A stretch of DNA of 35,762 nt from Lachnospiraceae bacterium (GTDB lineage Bacteria; Bacillota; Clostridia; Lachnospirales; Lachnospiraceae): NCBI GenBank assembly GCA_017427685.1, contig JAFRSH010000022.1, positions 1-35,762 on the forward strand. Reading direction: 5' to 3'. Every line of letters starts with the position of its first letter. Position 1 is the first letter of the stretch. The position numbers and the translations under genes were made by a program. The notes under the pieces were generated by a model. It was not told the DNA's origin, made no database searches, and saw only the letters and a list, made by a program, of their open reading frames with translations. Below are positions 19,764 to 28,408 of this stretch, piece by piece.

Positions 19764-21209
19764 TTGGGCTCTATATTATTGGCAACATCAACCTGTTTTG
19801 GTTGTAATTCAGGTCCCTTTAAGTGGATCATGGATTTCATGGGACTGATCCTTAATTGGATCTACCAGTTTGTAAACCTTTTCGGTATTCAGAACATCGC
19901 ACTTTGTATCTTCCTTTTTACGTTTGTTACAAAGATGCTGATGCTTCCGCTTACGATCAAGCAGCAGAAGTACACAAGGCTTCAGTCCAGGATGTCGCCC
20001 GAGCTTACCAAGATCCAAGCCAAGTATAAGGGCAAGAAGGACGAGGAGTCTTTAAGACGTCAGCAGGCAGAAACACAGGCAGTTTACGCAAAGTACGGCA
20101 CCAGCCCCATGGGAGGATGCCTTCCTTTGCTTATTACTTTGCCCATCATGTTTGCTCTTTATCAGGTAATCTACAACATTCCTTCTTATGTTGATCAGAT
20201 CGGCGATTGGTACACACAGATCGCCAACGCTATCCAGGGACTTTCCGCAGATGCATCTGTGGTAGCCACCAACGTTGACGCTTTTGTTTCAAGTACACTC
20301 GGTAACGGAGCACAGGCTGTTCCTTCACTTGTTGAAGTTGGAAAGACTGTTGTTGCCGGATCTCCCGAGTACACATCTTCCATCGTTGATATCCTTGTAA
20401 AGTTTACAGGAAGCAATTGGGATTCGTTCTTTGCGGCTGATTTCTTCAAGTCGCTGGCTACTCCCTCCATTCTTGCGGCCAAGGATTCGATCCTTTCCGC
20501 AAACAGCCTCTTCGGGCTGAGCATTTTGGATACTCCTTCAGCAAGTGCATGGTATGCATACTTCGTTCCCGTACTTGCAGCCGCAACACAGTTTATTCAG
20601 GGTAAGCTTCAGCAAGGCAAGAACCCTGCGGCAAACGATCCCAACAACCCCGCAGCCGGTACTTCAAAGGCCATGACCACTATCTTCCCCATCATGTCGG
20701 GTGTATTCTGTGTTATGTTCCCTATCGGTATCGGACTTTACTGGATCGCATCGGCATTGTTTACGATCATCCAGACATTGTTCATCAACAAGTACCTCGA
20801 CAGAGTGGGTATTGATGATCTTATCGAGAGAAATCTTGCTAAATCCGCTAAGAAGAATGAGAAGCTTGGCATCAAGCATGATGACAAGATGGCAGCTGTT
20901 GCACGTACCAACACCAAAGCAGTCACAGCTGAGAACGTTCGCTCCATAGAGACTTCCGACAATTCGTACAAGAAGAACAAGAACCGTAAGAACGCGAGCG
21001 GTTCCGATTACAAGAGGAGCAACGTTTCGTACAGCGCAAGCAGTATTGCAGCCAATGCAAACCTCCTGCTGCGCAACCACGAAGACAGGAAGGAAGATGA
21101 TCCCGCCGAAACAGGCGCGACCGATACAAAGAAGCCCGTTGATGATTTAGAAAAGACAGAATTCATGGCTCCCGAAGATTCTTCCTCCGATACAGAAAGC
21201 AAGGACTGA
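19764..21209 (+). CDS. yidC: Membrane protein insertase YidC/OxaA
   Basis: Inserts membrane proteins independently of or together with Sec. The Oxa1-type core runs from about residue 40 to 345, with a first helix NIALCIFLFTFVTKM, a cytoplasmic hairpin (QQKYTRLQSRMSPELTKIQA), the helix GCLPLLITLPIMFALYQVIY, and later helices near WYAYFVPVLAAATQF and FPIGIGLYWIAS. A Ser/Ala-rich insert follows YNIPSYV. The tail (about 355-481) is hydrophilic, first basic then acidic. The start is uncertain: TTG at 19764 has AGGA about 7 nt upstream, while the ATG at 19830 lacks a good site. With the TTG start the N-terminus contains two Cys but no convincing lipobox. Confidence 0.93.
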   Translation: MGSILLATSTCFGCNSGPFKWIMDFMGLILNWIYQFVNLFGIQNIALCIFLFTFVTKMLMLPLTIKQQKYTRLQSRMSPELTKIQAKYKGKKDEESLRRQQAETQAVYAKYGTSPMGGCLPLLITLPIMFALYQVIYNIPSYVDQIGDWYTQIANAIQGLSADASVVATNVDAFVSSTLGNGAQAVPSLVEVGKTVVAGSPEYTSSIVDILVKFTGSNWDSFFAADFFKSLATPSILAAKDSILSANSLFGLSILDTPSASAWYAYFVPVLAAATQFIQGKLQQGKNPAANDPNNPAAGTSKAMTTIFPIMSGVFCVMFPIGIGLYWIASALFTIIQTLFINKYLDRVGIDDLIERNLAKSAKKNEKLGIKHDDKMAAVARTNTKAVTAENVRSIETSDNSYKKNKNRKNASGSDYKRSNVSYSASSIAANANLLLRNHEDRKEDDPAETGATDTKKPVDDLEKTEFMAPEDSSSDTESKD

Positions 21210-21246
21210 TACATCAGGTACAGGACCAGGTAGATGAGGATTTAAA

Positions 21247-22101
21247 ATGAACGAGTATAAGGAATTTAGCGGCAAGACCGTTGAAGAAGCTTTGGAACTC
21301 GCACAGCAGGAATTCGCTTGCGGTTCCGACAGACTTGAAGTTGAGATTATCGAGAAAGAAAGCAGCGGATTTTTGGGACTTCGTTCCAAGCCCGCACGTA
21401 TCAATGTTAGATTAAAGAACGTTTCACCCGAGGAGACAGCTTGCGAATTCGTTAGCAAGATCCTTGGATGCATGAGCATCGACGCAGGTGTTTCAGCAAC
21501 ACTCAGCGAAGACGGAAGCGAACTTTCCGTTCAGATCGACGGCGAAGACATGGCTGTACTTATCGGAAAGCGCGGCCAGACACTTGACTGCTTCCAGTAC
21601 CTTGTAAGCCTTGTTGTTAACAAGACTTCGGGTTCATACATCAAGGTTAAGCTTGATACAGAGAATTACCGTGCAAGACGTAAGGATACACTTGAGAATC
21701 TTGCAAAGAATATCGCTGTCAGGGTTAAGAAGACACACAAGCCTGTTTCTCTTGAGCCCATGAATCCCTACGAGAGACGCGTTATCCATTCAGCTCTTCA
21801 GAATGATAAGTACGTAGAGACACACAGCGAAGGCGACGAGCCTTTCCGTAAGGTTGTCGTTACACCCAAGAAGGGCGTTGTATACGAGAACAGAAAGAAC
21901 AACCGTTTCGGCGGTGGCAACAGACGTGGCGGTTACGATCGCAAGCGTCCTCTTAACAGCAAGGAATTCCACAAGAAGTACGGCGCAGACACCAAGGATT
22001 ACAGTACCGATTACAAGAAGGATTACGCCGCATATCTTGAGTCCAAGGCAGCAGCCAAGGCTGCGGCAGCTGAGAACGCTGAGGGCAACACTCAGGCTTG
22101 A
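21247..22101 (+). CDS. khpB: RNA-binding protein Jag/KhpB
   Basis: Binds RNA, usually with KhpA, and is linked to cell elongation and division control. Domains in order: Jag N-terminal domain (1 to about 52, ending GFLGLRSKPA), KH domain (about 70-135, with a GKRG loop at 107-110) and R3H domain (about 141-205, including YRARRKDTLENLA and PMNPYERRVIH). The C-terminal tail (210-284) is unusual: Gly/Arg/Asn-rich (FGGGNRRGGYDRK), then Lys/Tyr/Asp-rich, then poly-Ala-like, consistent with extra RNA contact. It lies 37 bp after yidC and is followed by a terminator. Confidence 0.94.
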   Translation: MNEYKEFSGKTVEEALELAQQEFACGSDRLEVEIIEKESSGFLGLRSKPARINVRLKNVSPEETACEFVSKILGCMSIDAGVSATLSEDGSELSVQIDGEDMAVLIGKRGQTLDCFQYLVSLVVNKTSGSYIKVKLDTENYRARRKDTLENLAKNIAVRVKKTHKPVSLEPMNPYERRVIHSALQNDKYVETHSEGDEPFRKVVVTPKKGVVYENRKNNRFGGGNRRGGYDRKRPLNSKEFHKKYGADTKDYSTDYKKDYAAYLESKAAAKAAAAENAEGNTQA

Positions 22102-22139
22102 TCAAATCGGCGCACGTTTATCCGGAAATTGTTTTAACA

Positions 22140-22173
22140 GCGGGTTTATTTGATATAGACCCGCTTTTCTTTC
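22140..22173 (+). terminator. Terminator after jag/khpB
   Basis: A 6-bp GC-rich stem (22140-22145 with 22159-22164) with a 13-nt loop, followed by TTTTCTTTC. It separates the rpmH-jag unit from mnmE. Confidence 0.65.
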
Positions 22174-22179
22174 ATAAAA

Positions 22180-22197
22180 GTGCTGTTATATCAGCAC
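22180..22197 (+). promoter_or_regulatory. Hairpin directly before the mnmE ribosome site
   Basis: A 6-bp stem, GTGCTG (22180-22185) with CAGCAC (22192-22197), and a 6-nt loop, abutting GGAGGAGG. The design matches the gyrB and dnaN leaders (hairpin, then Shine-Dalgarno), but the sequence differs. Confidence 0.4.
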
Positions 22198-22213
22198 GGA
22201 GGAGGTAGCAGAA

Positions 22214-23581
22214 GTGTACACAGGCGATACCATAGCCGCTATAGCTACGGCACTTTCACCTGCAGGCATTAACGTTATCCGCATCAGCGGTGAGAATGCC
22301 TTTTCTGTTACTGCGTCTCTTTTCAGGTCGGCAAGGGGTAAGGACTTCTCCAAGATCCGTTCGGGTAGCGTAAGCTACGGATTTATAGAGTTCGAGGGCG
22401 AGGTTCTTGACGAGGTTCTGATGCTCAAGATGGCAGCACCTCACACATACACATGTGAAGATGTTACCGAGATCCACACGCACGGCGGGATCCTTGTTAC
22501 CAAGAGAGTGCTAGAAGCGATCCTTTTGAGCGGAGCGAGACTCGCGGAAAGTGGGGAATTCACTAAACGAGCTTTTTTGAACGGACGTATCGATCTTTCG
22601 CAGGCAGAAGCCGTGATGGATGTTATCGGTTCCGGGAGCGACCTCGCAAGACGTAACTCCATGAAGCAGCTCCGCGGTGATCTTCGAGAGATGATTGGCC
22701 GCATCAGAGAGAGCATTATCCTTGAGACCGCTCATATCGAAGCGGCACTTGATGATCCCGAGCATATTAGTCTTGACGGGTTCACAGAGACTCTTCTGCC
22801 GAAGGTTAATGGGCTTCTGGAAGAGCTTAAAAGTCTTCTTGCTTCATTTGATACGGGCAAGATTATAAAGGACGGTCTCAATGTGGTAATAGCGGGCAGA
22901 CCGAACGCCGGCAAGTCTTCTCTCCTTAACGCACTTCTCAAGGAAGAGAGAGCGATCGTTACTTCCGTTGCCGGAACAACACGCGACACGATCAGCGAAA
23001 GCCTCGATATAGGAGGGCTTGTGCTTAATCTCACCGATACCGCGGGCATCAGACAGTCCGGTGATCTCGTTGAGAGTATCGGTATCGACCGTGCACTTAA
23101 GGCAGCCGCCGAGGCACAGCTCATCCTTTATCTGATCGACAGTCCGCTCGGGGTTACTGACGAAGACAAGGATAACCTCAAGAGCTTCTCGGATAAGAAG
23201 GTCATTCTTATATATAACAAAGACGATCTTGTAAAATGCACCGGGGACGCACCGCTCGGGATCGAGCACAGTGTTAGGATCTCCGCTCTGACCGGTGACG
23301 GGATCGAAGAGCTGAAGGAACTGATCAAAAGCATGTTTCTGGCGGGTACGCTGACTGCTGGACACGATATGATCCTCACCAATGTCAGACACGCCGGACA
23401 CATACGCGAAGCAGTCGATTCTCTTACGCTTGTCAAAAGCGGGATAGAGAGCGGAGTCGACGAGGATCTTCTTTCAATAGATCTGATGGATGCTTACAAA
23501 GCGCTCGGTATGGTTACCGGCGAAGAATACCGCGACGACCTTGCTGACAAGATCTTTTCAACATTTTGCATGGGGAAATAA
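22214..23581 (+). CDS. mnmE: tRNA modification GTPase MnmE
   Basis: With MnmG it adds the (carboxymethyl)aminomethyl group at wobble uridine 34 of certain tRNAs. The 455-aa product has an N-terminal tetrahydrofolate-binding domain, a helical domain, and an inserted G domain with GRPNAGKS (228-235) and DTAGIR. It ends in FCMGK with the conserved Cys452. The start codon is GTG (22214), placed after GGAGGAGG. mnmG follows 7 bp later, so both partners are made from one mRNA. Confidence 0.97.
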   Translation: MYTGDTIAAIATALSPAGINVIRISGENAFSVTASLFRSARGKDFSKIRSGSVSYGFIEFEGEVLDEVLMLKMAAPHTYTCEDVTEIHTHGGILVTKRVLEAILLSGARLAESGEFTKRAFLNGRIDLSQAEAVMDVIGSGSDLARRNSMKQLRGDLREMIGRIRESIILETAHIEAALDDPEHISLDGFTETLLPKVNGLLEELKSLLASFDTGKIIKDGLNVVIAGRPNAGKSSLLNALLKEERAIVTSVAGTTRDTISESLDIGGLVLNLTDTAGIRQSGDLVESIGIDRALKAAAEAQLILYLIDSPLGVTDEDKDNLKSFSDKKVILIYNKDDLVKCTGDAPLGIEHSVRISALTGDGIEELKELIKSMFLAGTLTAGHDMILTNVRHAGHIREAVDSLTLVKSGIESGVDEDLLSIDLMDAYKALGMVTGEEYRDDLADKIFSTFCMGK

Positions 23582-23588
23582 GGAATAT

Positions 23589-25496
23589 ATGGTTTACGAG
23601 AAACACGACGTCATTGTGATAGGAGCCGGCCATGCCGGTTGCGAGGCTGCGCTTGCATGTGCACGCCTCGGCCTTTCCACGCTCATTTTTACCATGAGTG
23701 TGGACAATATCGCGATGATGCCCTGTAACCCCAATATCGGCGGTACCTCCAAGGGACACCTTGTTCGCGAAGTAGATGCACTTGGTGGTGAGATGGGACG
23801 CAATATAGACAGAACATTTATCCAGTCCAGAATGCTCAACACATCTAAGGGTCCCGCTGTTCAGTCGCTCCGTGCGCAGGCCGACAAGAAGGATTACAGC
23901 GCCTCCATGAGGAAGGTTCTTGAGGAGACTCCCCTGCTTACGATCAGGCAGGATGAGGTTGTGGATATCCTTGTTGAAAACCCTGTTGATGACAGTGTTG
24001 ACAGTAAGAGGAAAATCTCCGGAGTCCGCACCGTTTCTGGGAATACGTACCCTTCACGTGCCGTGATCTTATGCACAGGGGTGTATCTTGATTCACGCTG
24101 TATTTACGGTGAAGTTTCCGTTCCTTCGGGTCCTTCGGGGCTCCCCCGGAGCACCCATCTATCCGATTCTCTTCGTGAGCTCGGACTTCCGGTTCGTCGT
24201 TTCAAGACAGGAACTCCCGCGCGTATCGCGAAGAGCAGTATTGATTTTTCAAAGATGGAAGAACAGCAGGGTGATGAGCATGTCGTTCCGTTCTCCTTTG
24301 AGAACATCAACAAGGACATGGACAAGGATCAGGAATCCTGCTGGCTCACATATACCAATCTCGAGACACACAAGATAATCCGTGACAACATAGACAGATC
24401 TCCGCTCTACAACGGTAGAATAGAAGGCGTCGGACCCCGTTATTGTCCTTCGATCGAGGACAAGGTAATGCGCTTTGCCGAGAAGGAACGCCACCAGGTC
24501 TTCATCGAACCCGAAGGCAGATACACCGAGGAAATGTATATCTCCGGCATGTCGAGCAGTCTTCCCGAGGATGTTCAGTACGCCATGTACCGCTCCGTTC
24601 CGGGACTTGAGAATGCCGTGATCGTTCGTAACGCTTATGCTATCGAGTACGATTGTATCGATGCTCTTTGCCTTAAGCACACGTTGGAGTGCAAGGATAT
24701 CGACGGACTTTACAGTGCCGGTCAGGCCAACGGCAGCTCGGGTTATGAGGAAGCTGCTGCGCAGGGTATCATCGCAGGTATTAACGCCGCACTTTCCCTG
24801 CTTGGCAAGCAACCTCTTGTGCTTGATCGTTCGGATGCTTATATCGGAGTTCTTATCGATGACCTCGTTACAAAGAGTACTCCCGAACCGTACAGAATGA
24901 TGACTTCACGTGCCGAGTATCGACTTCTCCTGCGTCAGGACAACGCCGACCTCAGACTTGCTGATTACGGACATCGAGTAGGTCTTCTCTCTGACGAGAG
25001 ATATGAAGACGTGTGCTATAAGCGTTCGCTTATCGACTCCGAGATTGAAAGAGTCAAGACCGTGGGTGTCTCTTCTTCTAAGGAAGTTGCGGATTTCCTC
25101 TCGGGGTTTGATTCCACACCTATCAGTGACGGAGCGATCCTTTTCGACCTGATCAAACGCCCGGAGCTCTCTTATGAAGCACTTGCTCCACTTGATCCCG
25201 AACGTCCCGAGATCCGCCCGGATATCGCTGCTCAGATCAATATCGAGATCAAGTATGAAGGCTACATAAAGCGCCAGAAGATCCAGGTCGCTGCGTTCAA
25301 GAAGCTCGAGGAGAAGATGATCCCCCCGACTCTCGACTACGATCTTGTGCCGTCCCTGAGGATAGAGGCTCGTCAGAAGCTCAAGGCGATCCGTCCCGCG
25401 TCCATTGGACAGGCATCCCGAATCTCGGGTGTTTCTCCTGCTGATGTCAACATCTTACTGATATACCTTGGCAGAGGAGATTTTAAAAGCGAGTGA
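23589..25496 (+). CDS. mnmG: tRNA uridine-5-carboxymethylaminomethyl modification enzyme MnmG (GidA)
   Basis: The FAD-dependent partner of MnmE. The 635-aa product begins [21 protein letters not shown], the FAD-binding Rossmann motif. It contains [12 protein letters not shown], which includes a conserved catalytic-region Cys, and the C-terminal helical domain with [19 protein letters not shown] chose the ATG at 23589 because an upstream in-frame start at 23490 would overlap mnmE by about 90 bp and add residues unlike the family; AAGGA precedes 23589. Confidence 0.97.
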   Translation: MVYEKHDVIVIGAGHAGCEAALACARLGLSTLIFTMSVDNIAMMPCNPNIGGTSKGHLVREVDALGGEMGRNIDRTFIQSRMLNTSKGPAVQSLRAQADKKDYSASMRKVLEETPLLTIRQDEVVDILVENPVDDSVDSKRKISGVRTVSGNTYPSRAVILCTGVYLDSRCIYGEVSVPSGPSGLPRSTHLSDSLRELGLPVRRFKTGTPARIAKSSIDFSKMEEQQGDEHVVPFSFENINKDMDKDQESCWLTYTNLETHKIIRDNIDRSPLYNGRIEGVGPRYCPSIEDKVMRFAEKERHQVFIEPEGRYTEEMYISGMSSSLPEDVQYAMYRSVPGLENAVIVRNAYAIEYDCIDALCLKHTLECKDIDGLYSAGQANGSSGYEEAAAQGIIAGINAALSLLGKQPLVLDRSDAYIGVLIDDLVTKSTPEPYRMMTSRAEYRLLLRQDNADLRLADYGHRVGLLSDERYEDVCYKRSLIDSEIERVKTVGVSSSKEVADFLSGFDSTPISDGAILFDLIKRPELSYEALAPLDPERPEIRPDIAAQINIEIKYEGYIKRQKIQVAAFKKLEEKMIPPTLDYDLVPSLRIEARQKLKAIRPASIGQASRISGVSPADVNILLIYLGRGDFKSE

Positions 25497-25566
25497 GTAA
25501 TATACCACTAGAGGTTTTAAAGAAGTCGTAACATACTTATTCCGACACTAAGAGAAAGGAGTATTC

Positions 25567-26304
25567 ATGGAAGAGATCAGAGTATTGAAAAAGATCCTTG
25601 AGTCTAACGGGATCCCGTCTTTTGATGAAGACATCCTTTCCAAGCTTGTGAAATTTTATCACCTGGTTGTTGAGAAGAATAAGGTCATGAACCTCACCGC
25701 TATCACTGAATTTGAGGACTTCGCGGTCAAGCATTACGCCGACAGCCTTTCGGTCCTCAAGATCCTTAAGCTTTCATCCGGAAGCCTCGTAGATGTCGGA
25801 ACAGGTGCCGGCTTCCCCGGTATACCGCTTGCTATCTGCTGCCCCGGAGTTTCCTTTACACTACTTGATTCACTCAGAAAGAGAGTAGACTTCCTTTCGG
25901 AAGCTGTGGCAGAGCTGGGACTCACTAATGTAACGCTTATGCATACAAGGGCCGAAGACGCAGGCAATGATATTAAACTTCGCGACAGCTTTGACGTAGC
26001 AGTCTCGAGAGCTGTTGCAGGACTTTCTACGCTTGTAGAATACGTGCTCCCCTTTGTGAAACCCTCCGGCACGTTTGTGGCATATAAGGGACCGAGTGCA
26101 GCATCCGAGATCGCTACTTCAACTAACGCACTTAAGTTGTTCTCGGCCAGAGTTGATCACTTCCATTCGTTTGAGCTTTCGCCCGATCCAACGGATGAAG
26201 CACTTGAGAAAAGTGTCCGCACTCTTCTCTTTATCACAAAGGACAAGCCGACCCCCAAAGGATATCCTCGTTCGGCTGCTAAGATTTCGAAGAATCCTTT
26301 ATAG
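25567..26304 (+). CDS. rsmG: 16S rRNA (guanine-N7) methyltransferase RsmG (GidB)
   Basis: Methylates G527 (Escherichia coli numbering) of 16S rRNA using S-adenosylmethionine. The 245-aa product has MNLTAI (41-46), then the SAM-binding motif DVGTGAGFPGIPLA (76-89) and the later SRAVAGLSTLVEY segment. AAAGGAG precedes the ATG. It follows mnmG by 70 bp in the conserved mnmE-mnmG-rsmG-parA order. No noc-like parB paralogue follows it. Confidence 0.97.
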   Translation: MEEIRVLKKILESNGIPSFDEDILSKLVKFYHLVVEKNKVMNLTAITEFEDFAVKHYADSLSVLKILKLSSGSLVDVGTGAGFPGIPLAICCPGVSFTLLDSLRKRVDFLSEAVAELGLTNVTLMHTRAEDAGNDIKLRDSFDVAVSRAVAGLSTLVEYVLPFVKPSGTFVAYKGPSAASEIATSTNALKLFSARVDHFHSFELSPDPTDEALEKSVRTLLFITKDKPTPKGYPRSAAKISKNPL

Positions 26305-26366
26305 TGTGTTTTGAGTTGACGAGTCAGTCGTTTGTTGATAATATTGTTTTGTTGTTTCTTCGCGGA

Positions 26367-26382
26367 TGTTTCACGTGAAACA
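26367..26382. other. parS centromere site 1
   Basis: A perfect match to the 16-bp parS palindrome TGTTTCACGTGAAACA, between rsmG and parA. ParB dimers load here and spread or slide to build the segregation complex. Confidence 0.96.
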
Positions 26383-26542
26383 TATTGTATGTGACATGAT
26401 CCGACATACAATATATAAAGCAAAAAGATAACCCACCACATTTAGGTGGTGGGAGAAGCTTTTTGCTGGTTCCGGGTTCAAGCCCGGTACCAGCAGGATC
26501 GCGAAGCGATCTGCTTTATAACGAGCAAATTGCGAAGCAATT
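26382..26542 (+). repeat. Tandem array of five hairpins upstream of parA
   Basis: Directly abutting parS are, in order: an 11-bp hairpin (26382-26392/26404-26414); an 8-bp hairpin with an ATTTAG loop (26432-26439/26446-26453) inside a 9-bp stem (26419-26427/26459-26467); an 11-bp stem with a T-T mismatch (26465-26476/26483-26494); a 6-bp stem with a GAA loop (26497-26502/26506-26511); and another with a GAA loop (26528-26533/26537-26542). The second resembles the right-end hairpin of IS200/IS605-type elements, and the third looks superficially like a tRNA T-arm. It is either a structured RNA or a decayed mobile element. The rest of the 26305-26663 gap holds the parA promoter region. Confidence 0.55.
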
Positions 26543-26579
26543 CGCGAGTTTGACTGATTATCCGATTAAGATTTTTATG

Positions 26580-26594
26580 ATGTGAATATCACAT
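26580..26594. promoter_or_regulatory. Palindrome upstream of parA
   Basis: A perfect 15-bp palindrome, ATGTGA-ATA-TCACAT, 70 bp before the parA start and just after a weak promoter candidate (TTGACT at 26550-26555, TTTTAT at 26573-26578). A second 7-bp inverted repeat (26606-26612 with 26641-26647) precedes the ribosome site. It is a possible operator or autoregulatory site. Confidence 0.45.
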
Positions 26595-26663
26595 GACAAT
26601 TATTTATGTCCGTAGTGTATTGATCTGCGCTAAATCCAAACGGACATGTAAGTTGGGGTATAA

Positions 26664-27458
26664 ATGAGTAAAGTAATTGCTATCGCTAATCAAAAAGGTG
26701 GAGTAGGCAAGACCACCACTTCGATAAATCTTTCCGCAGCTCTCGCACAGAAGGGCATGAAGGTTCTGGTTGTTGACAGCGACCCTCAGGGTAACACGAC
26801 CAGCGGACTCGGTATTGATAAGACAGAGGAAAGGAATTCTCTGTACCAGGTTCTTATCGATGAATGTGAGATGAAGGATGCTGTGATCGGAACGGCATTC
26901 TCCGGACTCTTCCTTGTTGCATCCGATGTCAATCTCGCCGGTGCAGAGATCGAACTTATCGGAACTCCCGAGCAGGAATACATCATGAAGAAGAAGCTTG
27001 ATACGATCAGGGATGACTACGATTATGTCATCATCGATTGTCCTCCTTCTCTTAATATCCTTACTGTAAATGCTATGACCTGTGCAGACAGTATCATCGT
27101 ACCTATTCAGTGTGAGTTCTATGCACTCGAAGGACTTTCACAGTTACTTCGTACGGTAGAACTTGTAAAGGCAAGACTGAATAAGAACCTCAAGGTCGAC
27201 GGTGTTGTCTTCACCATGTTTGATGCGAGAACTAATCTCTCGACTCAGGTAGTAGATGATGTAAAAGAGAATCTTCCTCATCCCGTTTTCAACTCCGTCA
27301 TTCCCAGGAATGTACGTTTGGCTGAAGCTCCTTCACACGGGATGCCGATTTCGGTATATGATCCTCGTTCTGCGGGTGCTGTTGCGTACTCGGATCTTGC
27401 GGAAGAGATCCTCATAAAAGATAAGATGATTGCGGGGGAATATAAATCCAGATCTTAA
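26664..27458 (+). CDS. parA: Chromosome partitioning ATPase ParA (Soj)
   Basis: A deviant Walker A ATPase that binds DNA non-specifically and works with ParB-parS in origin segregation; Soj also controls DnaA activity. The 264-aa product has the P-loop KGGVGKTTT (11-19), DSDPQGN (39-45) and the later IDCPPSL Walker B region (about 125-131). Length and sequence are standard Soj. Unusually, parB does not follow directly but begins 950 bp later. A very weak hairpin with a T6 tract (27464-27481) could end a separate parA transcript. Confidence 0.97.
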   Translation: MSKVIAIANQKGGVGKTTTSINLSAALAQKGMKVLVVDSDPQGNTTSGLGIDKTEERNSLYQVLIDECEMKDAVIGTAFSGLFLVASDVNLAGAEIELIGTPEQEYIMKKKLDTIRDDYDYVIIDCPPSLNILTVNAMTCADSIIVPIQCEFYALEGLSQLLRTVELVKARLNKNLKVDGVVFTMFDARTNLSTQVVDDVKENLPHPVFNSVIPRNVRLAEAPSHGMPISVYDPRSAGAVAYSDLAEEILIKDKMIAGEYKSRS

Positions 27459-27573
27459 TTTTGTAACCCTGTTAGTTTTTTGTATATTCATCATACGATG
27501 TGTTTGAATTATGGTATTGTATATTATGTATATCATAACTCAGATGATCGTCGAAATTGATATTTTTAGATAC

Positions 27574-27737
27574 GCCAGCTTTAGTGTACAGTATATGTTT
27601 TTCGGCACCGTTCGCACTCCATTTGCGGGTGCCCCTAGCCTCGCTAAACTCTTACTTCGTACGCTACCTGCGTACTCGTAATCGTTAAGCGAGGAGACCC
27701 GCAATGTCCGAAAAACATATGCTGTACACTTGCTGGC
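27574..27737. repeat. Nested palindrome 1 in the parA-parB gap
   Basis: A 164-bp inverted structure. Outer pairs: 27574-27579/27732-27737, then 27584-27605/27708-27729 (22 positions, one G-T). Inner pairs: 27623-27630/27697-27704, 27639-27645/27688-27694 and a terminal hairpin 27659-27664/27670-27675. GATA occurs within 1 bp of both ends, a possible 4-bp target duplication. No protein is encoded. It resembles a MITE or a cruciform/structured RNA. Confidence 0.65.
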
Positions 27738-28154
27738 TGATAAACCAAAAAACAGCGACACTTATTTATAATGGATGAAATATAAGCAGTTGGAATATAG
27801 ACCAGATCATAATTTGTTGTATATTATATTCTACATACTACATACAGCTATGTACCGAATTAAAATGTTATTGAATTACTACTATTTATTAGAATATACA
27901 ATGGTAGTCGAGAATTTTATATAAAAAAATTATGATAGAATAGCTTACTAGAAACGATGGATTAATGATTCTGTAATATTCCCCGCGCAATGTGTGGTGC
28001 AGTAGTTGGTTTGCCCATAGTCCGCTACGCCTTCGTCTTCAGGAACATACTATCGAGCAAGAATTCGTCGCATTTAGTACAGATATATTCGGCCGTCGCA
28101 ATTGAAGCGGTAATTAGATAACTAGGGAAAATTCATTTTGTATCATATGAGATA

Positions 28155-28354
28155 GGCTGTGACGCGCCAGCCTAATGCTTCAGAACCCATTGAGGACGTC
28201 AGCACTTGGCGCCGGTGTTTGCGGCGCCTAGTACTGCTACGTCCGAATGCTTCTCATGCTCATAGTTAAGATATGGGCAAGGAAACGGATGCGTTCCGCA
28301 TCCAAAGAGGAGCGGGAGCGAGTTCTGAAGCATTACGGCTAGGCAGTCACAGCC
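28155..28354. repeat. Nested palindrome 2 just upstream of parB
   Basis: A 200-bp inverted structure. Outer 9-bp arms (28155-28163/28346-28354), then 18 paired bases with one bulge (28169-28186/28322-28340). Inside are a strong hairpin, GGACGT (28194-28199)/ACGTCC (28239-28244) with a GGCGCC/GGCGCC tip (28208-28213/28223-28228), and a second hairpin GGATGCG/CGCATCC (28287-28293/28297-28303). It ends 54 bp before the parB start. Its sequence differs from palindrome 1. Confidence 0.65.
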
Positions 28355-28408
28355 GTAAGAGGAATAATACAATACTTTATTAGAATACGAATTCGGAGGA
28401 TCAATTTT

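Larger units (their letters stand above)
27459..28408. other. 950-bp non-coding gap between parA and parB
   Basis: No convincing reading frame is seen on either strand. The stretch alternates very AT-rich DNA (27740-27980) with GC-richer palindromic blocks: one at 27574-27737 and one at 28155-28354. Between them, 27983-28110 is GC-mixed and contains a segment (about 28073-28103) vaguely similar to the left arm of the first palindrome. The parB ribosome site (GGAGGA) is at the right end; no clear parB promoter was found. Confidence 0.7.

Noticed and set aside
26465..26494. tRNA gene suggested by a T-arm-like GGTTCAAGCCCGG and a following CCAGCA
   Set aside because: The stem needs a 6-nt loop to pair, and no anticodon or D arm is found at the right distances; it is one hairpin of a tandem array.
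27574..27737. Integron attC site
   Set aside because: No paired RYYYAAC/GTTRRRY core sites at the ends, no integrase in the window and no cassette gene.
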